From NCBI GenBank assembly GCA_900547255.1, contig URGC01000033.1:1-22229 (forward strand): a DNA stretch of 22,229 bases. The letters are read 5' to 3'. The DNA comes from an uncultured Eubacterium sp. (GTDB lineage Bacteria > Bacillota > Clostridia > Lachnospirales > Lachnospiraceae). A model generated the notes under the pieces. It ran no database searches. It had not been told where the DNA came from and saw only the letters and a program-made list of their open reading frames with translations. A program made the translations under genes and the position numbers. Shown here piece by piece: positions 1-7,804 of this stretch (positions within the stretch are counted from its first letter, which is position 1; every line of letters starts with the position of its first letter).

Positions 1-5
1 AATTA

Positions 6-34
6 TTTACATTTCCATGAATAAATGCGACAAT
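6..34 (+). promoter_or_regulatory. Possible sigma-A promoter for the first operon
   Basis: TTTACA at 6-11 and GACAAT at 29-34 are separated by 17 bases, which is a plausible -35/-10 pair. The region is AT-rich, so a chance match is possible. It lies about 50 bases upstream of the first start codon. The window begins just upstream, so the true promoter could lie outside it. Confidence 0.3.
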
Positions 35-86
35 AATAATTAGCATACCAATATTTGCTAGAATCAGGAGATGTAGTGTTAAGTTA

Positions 87-995
87 ATGAAGTTACACAG
101 CAATAAAATTAACAATAAGAATACATATTATAATAAAGATAATAAAAAAATCAACATATTAATGACTATTAGAAAATTTGCAGCCGCATTATGCCTGATA
201 TGCATGGTGGCTGCTATATTTAGTGGCTGCACAACTGGTGCTGGAATCACAGGGCAGAATAGTCGGAAGAGTGATGATGAGCTGCCGGAGATAATAATTG
301 GAAGTGACAGCTATCCACCATTTAATTATATTGATTCAGATGGACGACAGGCAGGAATTGACGTTGAGCTGGCGGCAGAAGCGTTCAGAAGAATGGGATA
401 TAAGGCAAAATTTGTCACAATTGACTGGGAGAATAAGAAGCAGTTAGTTGATAATGGTGAGATTGACTGCATATGGGGCTGTTTTACAATGGACGGAAGA
501 GAGGATGCTTACAAATGGGCAGGCCCTTATATGATAAGCCATCAGGCAGTTGCAGTGCGTGTGGACAGCGATATATATTCACTTGAAGACCTTGCAGGAA
601 AGGCAGTTGCTGTACAGTCAACAACTAAGCCGGATAAGGTATTTAAAGAGAGTGAACGATATGGCATTGCAAGACCGGGAAAGGTTATAGCAGTGCAGAA
701 AAGAGACCTTATATATACATTTTTAAGCAAGGGCTATGTAGATGCAATTGCCGCGCATGATACTGCAATTGAGCAGTTTATGAAGCAGTATAACATGGAG
801 TACAGAATACTTGATGGTTATCTGCAGATAGTCGGACTTGGTGTTGCGTTCAGCAGGAATGATGACAGGGAAATTAACAGAGAGCTTACCAGAACATTCC
901 GCGAGATGAGGCTTGATGGAACTACAGAAAAGATAATTAATAAATATCTTTATGATGCTGACAAGTATCTGGAGGTGGACGATTATGAAGAATAA
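87..995 (+). CDS. Lipoprotein solute-binding protein, family 3 (amino-acid type), probable sensor partner
   Basis: This is an extracytoplasmic solute-binding protein of the bacterial family 3 type (polar amino acids and related ligands). A basic N-region and hydrophobic stretch end in the lipobox FSGC (Cys48 from this start), so it should be a lipid-anchored surface protein. The mature part begins with the typical IIIGSDSYPPFNYID strand, followed by an acidic D-E-L patch and a long second lobe (LEDLAGKAVAVQ). The start is uncertain. ATG 87 has an AGGAG 16 bases upstream, which is too far to be ideal. The in-frame ATG at 162 gives a textbook 22-residue lipoprotein signal but has no ribosome binding site. 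The gene overlaps the next by 11 bases. No ABC permease or ATPase gene is nearby, so a role in ligand sensing with the adjacent kinase is more likely than transport alone (inference). Confidence 0.85.
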   Translation: MKLHSNKINNKNTYYNKDNKKINILMTIRKFAAALCLICMVAAIFSGCTTGAGITGQNSRKSDDELPEIIIGSDSYPPFNYIDSDGRQAGIDVELAAEAFRRMGYKAKFVTIDWENKKQLVDNGEIDCIWGCFTMDGREDAYKWAGPYMISHQAVAVRVDSDIYSLEDLAGKAVAVQSTTKPDKVFKESERYGIARPGKVIAVQKRDLIYTFLSKGYVDAIAAHDTAIEQFMKQYNMEYRILDGYLQIVGLGVAFSRNDDREINRELTRTFREMRLDGTTEKIINKYLYDADKYLEVDDYEE

Positions 996-3174
996 TGTAG
1001 ACCAGACTTTCAGAAAGCATCGTGTGTGGGTGGTAGAAGTACTGATAGGTGTGATTATGCTTATCACTGTATTTATCTATGGCTCAGCCAATGATATGCA
1101 GAGAACCCAGAAGAGCATGTATGACGATGTCAGTTATATTAAGGAACAGTGTAACAATAACTATAAATTAGAGCTCGCCTCTGAGACAAAAAGTCTTATG
1201 AGGATAATTGTAAGTGTCGAGCAGATTAACAGACAGATACAGAACGAAGAGACTATAGATAAAGAGGTTCTCTACAAATATGCCAGAGAATCATATGTCA
1301 CAGGCGTTATGGTTCTTAATGCAGAAGGAAATATAGATATACAGGAATGTCTGGATTCAGTGCGTGGAGAGGACATACTTGAAGACATAACAATAAGTGA
1401 GATTACAAGTATGGTTGATTTCCCGGAAAAGACATATTCTAAGAGAATCCAGTGTGATGATGGCTCTTATATTGATATGGCTGCGGTTGGCATGATAGAC
1501 AGGGAAGGAGTGGTTCTTGCATATTATCATACATCTGAGGAATATGCGAGCAATTTCAACTATTCTCTTGAACTTTTGCTTGAAGGTTATAGTGTTGAGG
1601 AAGATGGAACAATAGTAATATGCAGTGGAGATAAGATAGTGGCTTCTAACAATGCTGAGCTTGTTGGAACAAATGCAGGCAACATTGACATAATAAGCCA
1701 TATTATGAGCACTTCTTCTGGTAAAAAACTTGTCCATACACAGAGAGGATTATCAACATCGTCCCGTAAATTTGGACTAATGGAGAAGAGCAGGGATTAT
1801 TATATCTTCGCGTATATGCAGGAGAGAAATGTATTTGAATCAACACCGCAGGATTTATTGAATGCGATATTGATATACCTTGTACTTCTTGTAGCGATTA
1901 ATACGCTCAGATGGAGAATGACACAGACATACCAGAGAGAGCAGATACGTATACAGACAAAGTATGCACACGACCTGAAATATAAAAATGAGCAGTTAAA
2001 GGAAGCGGTTGAGAAAGCGGACAGAGCTAACCTTGCCAAGACGAATTTCTTGTCAAGAATGAGCCATGATATAAGAACTCCGCTCAACGGAATTATAGGA
2101 CTTCTAAAGATTAACAGCGCACATTCAGATGATGAGAAGCTTGTTAAAGCAAATCGTGAGAAGATGCTTGTGTCAGCTAACCATCTGCTGTCACTTATCA
2201 ATGATGTATTACAGATGAGTAAGCTTGAAGATGGCGAAGTTGTATTGTCTCATGAAGTGGTAAGCATCAATGATATTATGAAGGATATAGACACGATTGT
2301 TGAGCAGAGGGCGGCTAATGCTGGAATAACAATGGAGTACACTGCGGATGACAATATGGCAGATGTGCCTTATGTGTATGGAAGTCCACTTCATATAAGA
2401 CAGTTGTTCTTAAACATATATAGTAATTGTATCAAGTATAACAAGATTGGCGGAAGAGTCCACACAAGAGTAAGCTGTACGGTCAGTGATGATGGCAGAG
2501 CAGCATATGAGTGGGTTATATCTGATACAGGAATAGGCATGAGCCAGGACTTCGTTGACCATATATTTGAGCCATTCACACAGGAGAGTGTAGATGCCAG
2601 AAGTGTGTATAATGGAACCGGACTTGGCATGGCGATAGTCAAGAATCTTGTTGAGACAATGGGAGGCCATATTGAGGTTTCCAGTACACAGGGTGTTGGA
2701 ACGACATTTGTTATTAAAATACCATTTGAGATAGCAGACACAGCACCAGAAGTGCAGTCAGAGTCGGAAAATTTGAAAGAATCGGACATCAAAGGACTTA
2801 AATTGCTTTTGGTTGAGGATAACGGACTTAATGCTGAGATTGCCAAAACCCTTCTTTATGATGAGGGAGCAGAGGTTACAGTTGTCGGCGATGGAAAACA
2901 GGCAGTTGACATATTCAGCAGTAATGAGCCAGGAACATTTGATGCGATACTGATGGATGTAATGATGCCGGTTATGAATGGTCTTGAAGCAACAAAGGCA
3001 ATACGTGCGATGGATAGAGAGGATGCTAAGACAATTCCTATTATTGCAATGACTGCCAATGCATTTGCAGAAGATGCAAGAAAGTGCATGGCAGCAGGAA
3101 TGAATGCACATCTTCCTAAACCATTACAGATGGAAAAGGTAATAGCAACAATAGCAAAGTTCTGTAACGAATAA
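985..3174 (+). CDS. Membrane hybrid sensor histidine kinase with C-terminal receiver domain
   Basis: A 729-residue hybrid two-component kinase. A transmembrane helix near residues 10-31 is followed by an extracytoplasmic sensor region of about 260 residues and a second helix near 290-310. A short coiled coil leads into a HisKA domain, with phospho-acceptor His361 in the motif SHDIRTPLNG. The HATPase domain shows the N-box NIYSNCIKYN, DTGIGM and GTGLGMAIVKN. The C-terminal receiver has acidic Glu611/Asp612, phospho-acceptor Asp658 in MDVMMP and Lys712 in the LPKPL loop. I chose ATG 985 because GGAGGTGG lies at 971-978; an in-frame ATG at 952 has no such site. The gene overlaps the solute-binding protein upstream, suggesting the two sense one ligand. 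No HPt domain or DNA-binding output is fused or nearby, so the target of the signal is not visible. Confidence 0.93.
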   Translation: MKNNVDQTFRKHRVWVVEVLIGVIMLITVFIYGSANDMQRTQKSMYDDVSYIKEQCNNNYKLELASETKSLMRIIVSVEQINRQIQNEETIDKEVLYKYARESYVTGVMVLNAEGNIDIQECLDSVRGEDILEDITISEITSMVDFPEKTYSKRIQCDDGSYIDMAAVGMIDREGVVLAYYHTSEEYASNFNYSLELLLEGYSVEEDGTIVICSGDKIVASNNAELVGTNAGNIDIISHIMSTSSGKKLVHTQRGLSTSSRKFGLMEKSRDYYIFAYMQERNVFESTPQDLLNAILIYLVLLVAINTLRWRMTQTYQREQIRIQTKYAHDLKYKNEQLKEAVEKADRANLAKTNFLSRMSHDIRTPLNGIIGLLKINSAHSDDEKLVKANREKMLVSANHLLSLINDVLQMSKLEDGEVVLSHEVVSINDIMKDIDTIVEQRAANAGITMEYTADDNMADVPYVYGSPLHIRQLFLNIYSNCIKYNKIGGRVHTRVSCTVSDDGRAAYEWVISDTGIGMSQDFVDHIFEPFTQESVDARSVYNGTGLGMAIVKNLVETMGGHIEVSSTQGVGTTFVIKIPFEIADTAPEVQSESENLKESDIKGLKLLLVEDNGLNAEIAKTLLYDEGAEVTVVGDGKQAVDIFSSNEPGTFDAILMDVMMPVMNGLEATKAIRAMDREDAKTIPIIAMTANAFAEDARKCMAAGMNAHLPKPLQMEKVIATIAKFCNE

Positions 3175-3191
3175 TGGAGGCATATGGACTG

Positions 3192-3983
3192 ATGGGTACA
3201 GATGGAATAAAAGATACTGATAGTAAAACACAGATTATAGCAGTGACGGGCAAAGGCGGTGTCGGTAAGACTTCTCTTGCCGGAGTTATGGTTAAGCTTC
3301 TTGTGGAAGCATATCCGGATAAGAGAATACTTGCGATAGATGCTGACCCTGCGGTTGGCTTATCGACAGTGCTTAATGTGGATGTTGACATGACAATTGA
3401 TGATATAAGAAAAAGAGTTATAGGCAATGTTGAGAATGGAGACACCAAATCGGCAGTGGAGCTTCTTTCAGAGGCAAAATATGATATATATGATGCAATA
3501 GTTGAGAAGGACGGATATGCATTTATTGCAATTGGAAGACCTGAATCGGCTGGATGTTACTGCCGTATCAATTCATACCTCAAAGAAGTCATAACAATGC
3601 TTTCTGACCAGTTTGATTATGTCGTGATTGATGGCGAGGCAGGAATCGAGCAGGTTAACAGAAGAGTCATGGAGAAGGTGACACATCTTCTCCTTGTGAC
3701 AGATGCGAGCAAGAAGGGCTGTCAGGTTGTGGGAACAATCAAGAAGGTTGCTGATGAGCTTGTAATGTACGAAAAGACAGGTGTCATAATCAACAGGGTT
3801 CCAGATAAAAATGTTGTTAAGCATATGGATTTGGGCGGACTTGATGTGTTATCCGTCATAGAATCAGACAGCAGGCTTGCGCAGTGCGATATCATGGGTG
3901 GCAATGTATTTGAGCTTCCAGATGATTCCCTTATAGTGGAGGGCGCAAGAGAGGCACTTAAAAATATAGGAATTATTGAATAA
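3192..3983 (+). CDS. CooC-like deviant-Walker ATPase with CxC metal motif
   Basis: A SIMIBI-class (MinD/ParA/NifH superfamily) ATPase most like CooC/AcsF, the nickel-insertion ATPases of CO dehydrogenase and acetyl-CoA synthase. The deviant Walker A motif GKGGVGKT is at residues 20-27, followed by an IDADPAVG segment. A GCYC motif (Cys122, Cys124) matches the Cys-X-Cys that CooC uses for Ni/Zn binding at its dimer interface (family knowledge). The length, 263 residues, is normal for CooC. Start choice: ATG 3192 has GGAGG at 3176-3180. ATG 3174, which overlaps the kinase stop as TAATG, adds six residues and could be used by translational coupling. No CODH catalytic gene is in the window. The neighbours are 2-hydroxyacyl-CoA dehydratase-like proteins and an ACS-like fragment, so a metal-cluster maturation role for that system is inferred. 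Confidence 0.82.
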   Translation: MGTDGIKDTDSKTQIIAVTGKGGVGKTSLAGVMVKLLVEAYPDKRILAIDADPAVGLSTVLNVDVDMTIDDIRKRVIGNVENGDTKSAVELLSEAKYDIYDAIVEKDGYAFIAIGRPESAGCYCRINSYLKEVITMLSDQFDYVVIDGEAGIEQVNRRVMEKVTHLLLVTDASKKGCQVVGTIKKVADELVMYEKTGVIINRVPDKNVVKHMDLGGLDVLSVIESDSRLAQCDIMGGNVFELPDDSLIVEGAREALKNIGIIE

Positions 3984-4008
3984 ATCGGACATAAGAAACG
4001 AGGGCAAT

Positions 4009-5196
4009 GTGAAAGATTTAAAACATATATATTACTTGGAAAAACAATTAGAGGATGTCAATAACGAGCTTGTAAGAGAGGCTAAAGCGGCGGGAAACAA
4101 GGCTGTAGGTGCGGTCTGTTTCCAGATACCGGAGCCTCTGATTAATCTGCCAGGATGCTTTTCAGTGAGACTGCGTGCGCCAAGGTCTGGTTCTATAGAG
4201 ATGGGTACATATTATATGAGCAGTATGTTATGCGAGGGATGCAGGGCGATTCTGGAGAGAGCGATTGAGGGCGGATTTGAATTTCTTGACTGCATAATTG
4301 CACCGGATGCATGTGCACAGATGAACAGATGTGTTGAGAATATCGAGAGACAGAAGCTGTGCAGTGGCGAGAAGTTTTTCGTGTCATACTCAGATGTTCC
4401 TATGAAAAATGATGAATCAGCATTAAAGCATTATGTTAAGCAGATGAGACTTCATGTGCTTGAACCATTACATAATGTGTATGGAATAGATGTATCGGAT
4501 GAGGCTTTAAGGGAAAGTGTAAGATTACAGAATAAGATAAGCAGCCTGATAAGACGTATTGGCGATTACAGAAAAGAAGATAATCCAAGGATAACAGGAT
4601 ATGAATTTGCGGTCCTTTGTACTGCGACATACTGCTGCCCTAAGGAATCGCTTGTCGCAATTCTGGAGGAGACTCTTGAGGAGCTTAAAACCCGTGAGCC
4701 TGATAAGAAAAATAATTACAGGGCAAGAGTTGTCATGGTGGGTTCAGAGATAGATGATCCATCATTTATAAAGCTGGTAGAGGAAGCTGGGGCACTTGTC
4801 GTAGCAGACAGATTCTGTTTCGGTTCACTTCCGGGAAGAGATGAGATTGTGCTTAATGATGAGGAGGACGTGCTTACACAGATATGCAGAACTTATATGC
4901 AGTGGGGCAAATGTCCCAGATTCATGAACACAGATAAGATTATAGAACGCCAGACTTATGTTGATGAGATTGCAAAAGAGTATAAGGCGGACGGACTTAT
5001 ATATCAGCAGATTAAGTTCTGTGATTACTGGGGATATGAGAGAGCTTCTGCATTTCATGTTATGCGTGGCGAGTATGGATATCCGGTACTCTCAATTGAC
5101 AGACCTTATTCGGTCGGAAGTTCAGGACAGATAAGAACCAGAGTGCAGGCATTCGTCGAGAGCATGGAGATTAAGAAGATTAATAAGAACATATAG
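4009..5196 (+). CDS. 2-hydroxyacyl-CoA dehydratase family protein, smaller (HgdB/BcrC-like) subunit
   Basis: Member of the benzoyl-CoA reductase / 2-hydroxyglutaryl-CoA dehydratase subunit family. These iron-sulfur proteins receive single low-potential electrons from an ATP-driven activator. The 395-residue length fits the HgdB-type subunit. Diagnostic stretches are FSVRLRAPRSGSIEMGTYYM and, downstream, DACAQMNRC. Candidate cluster cysteines include Cys37, 50, 75, 78, 95, 102 and 108, counted from this start. Start choice: GTG 4009 is preceded by GAGGG (4000-4004) and begins with a family-typical KDLKHIYYLE. The alternative TTG 3976 overlaps the upstream stop and adds 11 residues. It is followed by the larger subunit after 77 bases. 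The substrate cannot be read from the sequence, and no CoA-transferase or acyl-CoA dehydrogenase accompanies it, so a classical dehydratase is only one option; a different reductase of this family is equally possible. Confidence 0.85.
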   Translation: MKDLKHIYYLEKQLEDVNNELVREAKAAGNKAVGAVCFQIPEPLINLPGCFSVRLRAPRSGSIEMGTYYMSSMLCEGCRAILERAIEGGFEFLDCIIAPDACAQMNRCVENIERQKLCSGEKFFVSYSDVPMKNDESALKHYVKQMRLHVLEPLHNVYGIDVSDEALRESVRLQNKISSLIRRIGDYRKEDNPRITGYEFAVLCTATYCCPKESLVAILEETLEELKTREPDKKNNYRARVVMVGSEIDDPSFIKLVEEAGALVVADRFCFGSLPGRDEIVLNDEEDVLTQICRTYMQWGKCPRFMNTDKIIERQTYVDEIAKEYKADGLIYQQIKFCDYWGYERASAFHVMRGEYGYPVLSIDRPYSVGSSGQIRTRVQAFVESMEIKKINKNI

Positions 5197-5206
5197 CTGT
5201 AGTGCA

Positions 5207-5230
5207 GCCGTGTGGCAGGAATATGCCGGC
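5207..5230 (+). other. Intercistronic hairpin between the two dehydratase-like genes
   Basis: GCC (5207-5209) can pair with GGC (5228-5230), and GGCA (5214-5217) with TGCC (5224-5227), around a 6-base loop. No T-tract follows. It is more likely an mRNA stability or processing element than a terminator, if it is functional at all. Confidence 0.3.
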
Positions 5231-5273
5231 TTAATGCAATGCACGAAGGATTAGTTTAATCAGGAGGAATAAT

Positions 5274-6812
5274 ATGTCGTGGAAGCTTGGAAGCGAGCCG
5301 CTTGGTTCATTCTATACAGGTAAGAAGCCAAAACGCCGCCGTGAGTGGAGAGGCTTTAAAGATACATGGTATGACTATACAAGATGGCTTACATATTGGA
5401 AGACATTAATAACATTCATAATAAAGCCTAATAATATGAAAGGCTTTTTCAGATACCGCTGGATGATTAATTATCTGGCACTGCCTGACTTTATGGACAG
5501 GCACACTGAGGGAATGAGGGGATTGCAGTTGCGCATGGCTCATCAGGCTCTCGGACTTATCGTTACGGATATATGCGGAATGCTTGGACAGATATTCAAG
5601 GCTGACCCAGCGATTGGCAATGATACCAGGCTTAATAAGAAAATCGTGTTATTCGATGAAAATATGATGAGTACGCTTATGGGAGGATTTCCTAATCTTA
5701 TATGGCTGTCAGTTGAGGTCCCAGCCGTGTATACAAGCTCAATGATGTCTCAGGATGGTGTAAGCTACTATGTTGATGCGGCGCATGAGTATGGAATACC
5801 ATCAAATGTATGTCCGATGCCGGCAGCAGAGCTTGGCGTTGCACTTGCGGATGATTTTCCGCTTATCGGATGCTGTGCTGTGCAGTGTAATACAACATGT
5901 GACGGAAGCCTTATGGGTAACGGAATTGAGGCGAGGTCATTCAAGATACCGACATTTCAGCTTGCTGTGCCTATAAGACACAGACAGGAGAGCGTTCAGG
6001 AGTATGCGGCAGAGGAAGTTATGAATGCGATTCATTTCATAGAGGAGCAGACTGGCGAGAAGTTTGACTGGGATGCATTCTTTAGCAGTATGAAGCGTTT
6101 TAATGCAGAGACTAACGAATTCCTTGAGTGGATGGATATATCAAAATCTGATTATCCACAGGTTATGGGTGTTACGCTCGCTCTGTACAGGTATGGTGTG
6201 TATCAGGCTGCCGGTGGACGTAACCAGGCATTCCTTGATATGGATAAGAAGCTTACACGCATGGCTTTGGAGGGTTACAATAAGAAAGCGATGGCGGCAA
6301 GGGAATACCGTCACCGTGCTATGACATGGGGCGTCCAGGCGGCATATTATACAGCTCTTCCTATATGGCTGCTAAACTGCTGGGGAGTTGTCACTATAGC
6401 AGATATGCTTAGTATGGTTTCAACAGAGATGGTAAACACAGAGGATAAGCATCAGGCAATGTTAGACCTTGCGTATCTGTATGAGAACATGATTATGAGA
6501 AACCGCTCCAATGGTGGATATGAGACAGGTGTCGAGGCATTGTGGAGATACTGCGATATGTTCAACATAGATATTGTAATTATGTATGTCCACATGGGAT
6601 GTAAGTCAATGTCTGGTTATCATGGATTGTTTGAGGAGGAAGCCAGAAAGCATGGAATCCATCTTATATGGGTAACACATAATCTGATGTGTCCTGATGA
6701 TGGCAGCAGACGTGACATGAGAACTGAGATTAACAGATATATGAGAACGGTATTTGGTGAAGAACCACTTGACCCATCATTAGAAGATTTTGACGATTCT
6801 AAGAACTGGTAG
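5274..6812 (+). CDS. 2-hydroxyacyl-CoA dehydratase family protein, larger (HgdA-like) subunit
   Basis: A 512-residue member of the same superfamily as the preceding gene, probably its heterodimer partner. It is somewhat longer than the roughly 480 residues I recall for HgdA-type subunits, with a basic N-terminal extension (KKPKRRREWRG) before the conserved body. A cysteine-rich stretch, CCAVQCNTTCDG (Cys200, 201, 205, 209), and late cysteines Cys443 (HMGCKSMSG) and Cys473 (MCPDDG) are candidate iron-sulfur ligands. ATG 5274 is well supported by AGGAGG at 5262-5267. The activator gene follows after 19 bases. The high-confidence part is the family; the substrate and even the reaction type (dehydration versus another reductive reaction) remain unknown. 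Confidence 0.82.
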   Translation: MSWKLGSEPLGSFYTGKKPKRRREWRGFKDTWYDYTRWLTYWKTLITFIIKPNNMKGFFRYRWMINYLALPDFMDRHTEGMRGLQLRMAHQALGLIVTDICGMLGQIFKADPAIGNDTRLNKKIVLFDENMMSTLMGGFPNLIWLSVEVPAVYTSSMMSQDGVSYYVDAAHEYGIPSNVCPMPAAELGVALADDFPLIGCCAVQCNTTCDGSLMGNGIEARSFKIPTFQLAVPIRHRQESVQEYAAEEVMNAIHFIEEQTGEKFDWDAFFSSMKRFNAETNEFLEWMDISKSDYPQVMGVTLALYRYGVYQAAGGRNQAFLDMDKKLTRMALEGYNKKAMAAREYRHRAMTWGVQAAYYTALPIWLLNCWGVVTIADMLSMVSTEMVNTEDKHQAMLDLAYLYENMIMRNRSNGGYETGVEALWRYCDMFNIDIVIMYVHMGCKSMSGYHGLFEEEARKHGIHLIWVTHNLMCPDDGSRRDMRTEINRYMRTVFGEEPLDPSLEDFDDSKNW

Positions 6813-6831
6813 ACGATAAGGAGATTTGATT

Positions 6832-7626
6832 ATGGCAATGTATTTTGGCGGTTGTGATGCAGGAAGTACATATACAAAATGTGTTATTATAGATGAGACA
6901 GGTAAGATTGTGGCATCTGTTACGAAAAGAAGCAGGATTAATCCGGTGCTTAGTGCACAGGATGCGTTGGATGATGCAGTTGCACAGGTTCAGGGACTTA
7001 ATTCGGCTAAAGACCTGAAATATCTCATAGGAACAGGCTATGGACGTAATAAGGTTCCATTTGCGGATGAGAATATATCAGAGATCAGTTGTCATGCAAT
7101 GGGTGTACATGTGACAGCACCAGAGGTTAAGGCGGTTATAGATATAGGTGGACAGGACGTTAAGGGTATAGCGATTGACACAGATGGAACTGTGCTTAAC
7201 TTTGCCATGAATGATAAATGTGCCGCCGGAACAGGAAGATTCTTTGAATCAATGGCGAGAGCATTTGAAATGTCGCTCGAGGAATTCTCTGATCTGTCTT
7301 TGAAGGCTAAAAATGTTATTCCGATAACTGCACAGTGCGCTGTATTTGCGGAGAGTGAGGTTATATCGCTTGTAGGCGAGGGAAAGCCTATGGAAGAGAT
7401 AGCGGCTGGTATAGAGCTGTCTGTTGCCAAGAGATGCTTTGTCATGGCTAAGAAGGCTGGTGCGGTTGACAATATCGCTCTGACAGGTGGATGTGCGAAG
7501 AATGAGGGATTAAAACAGGCTATTGAGAAGGTTTTAAAGATAAAGGTGACAGAACTTGCGATTGACCCACAGCTTATGGGTGCGCTTGGTGCGGCAGAGT
7601 ATGCAAGACAGAAGGGGAGAGATTAA
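6832..7626 (+). CDS. ATP-dependent [4Fe-4S] activator of 2-hydroxyacyl-CoA dehydratase family (HgdC/BadF-like)
   Basis: Homodimeric ASKHA-fold ATPase that couples ATP hydrolysis to injection of one low-potential electron into the partner dehydratase/reductase. The 264 residues match the HgdC length. Visible motifs are the N-terminal phosphate loop GGCDAGSTYTK, the central VIDIGGQDVKG, and the late adenosine loop LTGGCAKNEG. The two cysteines that bridge a single [4Fe-4S] across the dimer are Cys130 (NDKCAAGTGRF) and Cys169 (ITAQCAVFAES); both are present, so the protein looks functional. Start choice: ATG 6832 has AAGGAG eight bases upstream; a TTG at 6826 adds only two residues. It directly follows the larger subunit gene and overlaps the next gene by one base (TAATG), consistent with co-translation. 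Confidence 0.95.
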   Translation: MAMYFGGCDAGSTYTKCVIIDETGKIVASVTKRSRINPVLSAQDALDDAVAQVQGLNSAKDLKYLIGTGYGRNKVPFADENISEISCHAMGVHVTAPEVKAVIDIGGQDVKGIAIDTDGTVLNFAMNDKCAAGTGRFFESMARAFEMSLEEFSDLSLKAKNVIPITAQCAVFAESEVISLVGEGKPMEEIAAGIELSVAKRCFVMAKKAGAVDNIALTGGCAKNEGLKQAIEKVLKIKVTELAIDPQLMGALGAAEYARQKGRD

Positions 7627-7802
7627 TGATAGTATTAAATATAATAGGTATTGTGGCTATTGTGTTTGCAATACTGTTCGTGTTAACATTAATAATATAT
7701 TTCTTTAATCTTGACATGAAATTTGCATCTAAGCTTATAAAGCCGCTGACAGCATATTACAACTGGTCAAAGCAGAGAAGAGACAACAAGAAAGCTAAAT
7801 AG
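7626..7802 (+). CDS. Small single-pass membrane protein (58 aa)
   Basis: A short open frame begins with ATG overlapping the activator stop codon (TAATG) and ends two bases before the next gene, so it fills the gap exactly. The product has a strongly hydrophobic segment (about residues 3-27, rich in I, V, L, F) and a basic C-terminal tail ending SKQRRDNKKAK. That predicts one membrane helix with a cytoplasmic tail. I do not recognise a family. Its position between the activator and the ACS-like protein suggests it could tether the complex to the membrane, but that is inference. It has no good ribosome binding site of its own, so translation is probably coupled. Confidence 0.7.
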   Translation: MIVLNIIGIVAIVFAILFVLTLIIYFFNLDMKFASKLIKPLTAYYNWSKQRRDNKKAK

Positions 7803-7804
7803 AT

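Noticed and set aside
2391..2846. Reverse-strand open frames inside the histidine kinase gene
   Set aside because: The forward frame has complete kinase motifs throughout; the reverse frames show no domain or start signal.
3976..4008. TTG 3976 as the start of the smaller dehydratase-like subunit
   Set aside because: GTG 4009 has a better Shine-Dalgarno sequence and gives a family-typical N-terminus, although the longer form cannot be fully excluded.
7092..7472. Reverse-strand frame opposite the activator gene
   Set aside because: The forward strand encodes an intact HgdC-type protein with both cluster cysteines; the reverse frame is a shadow.
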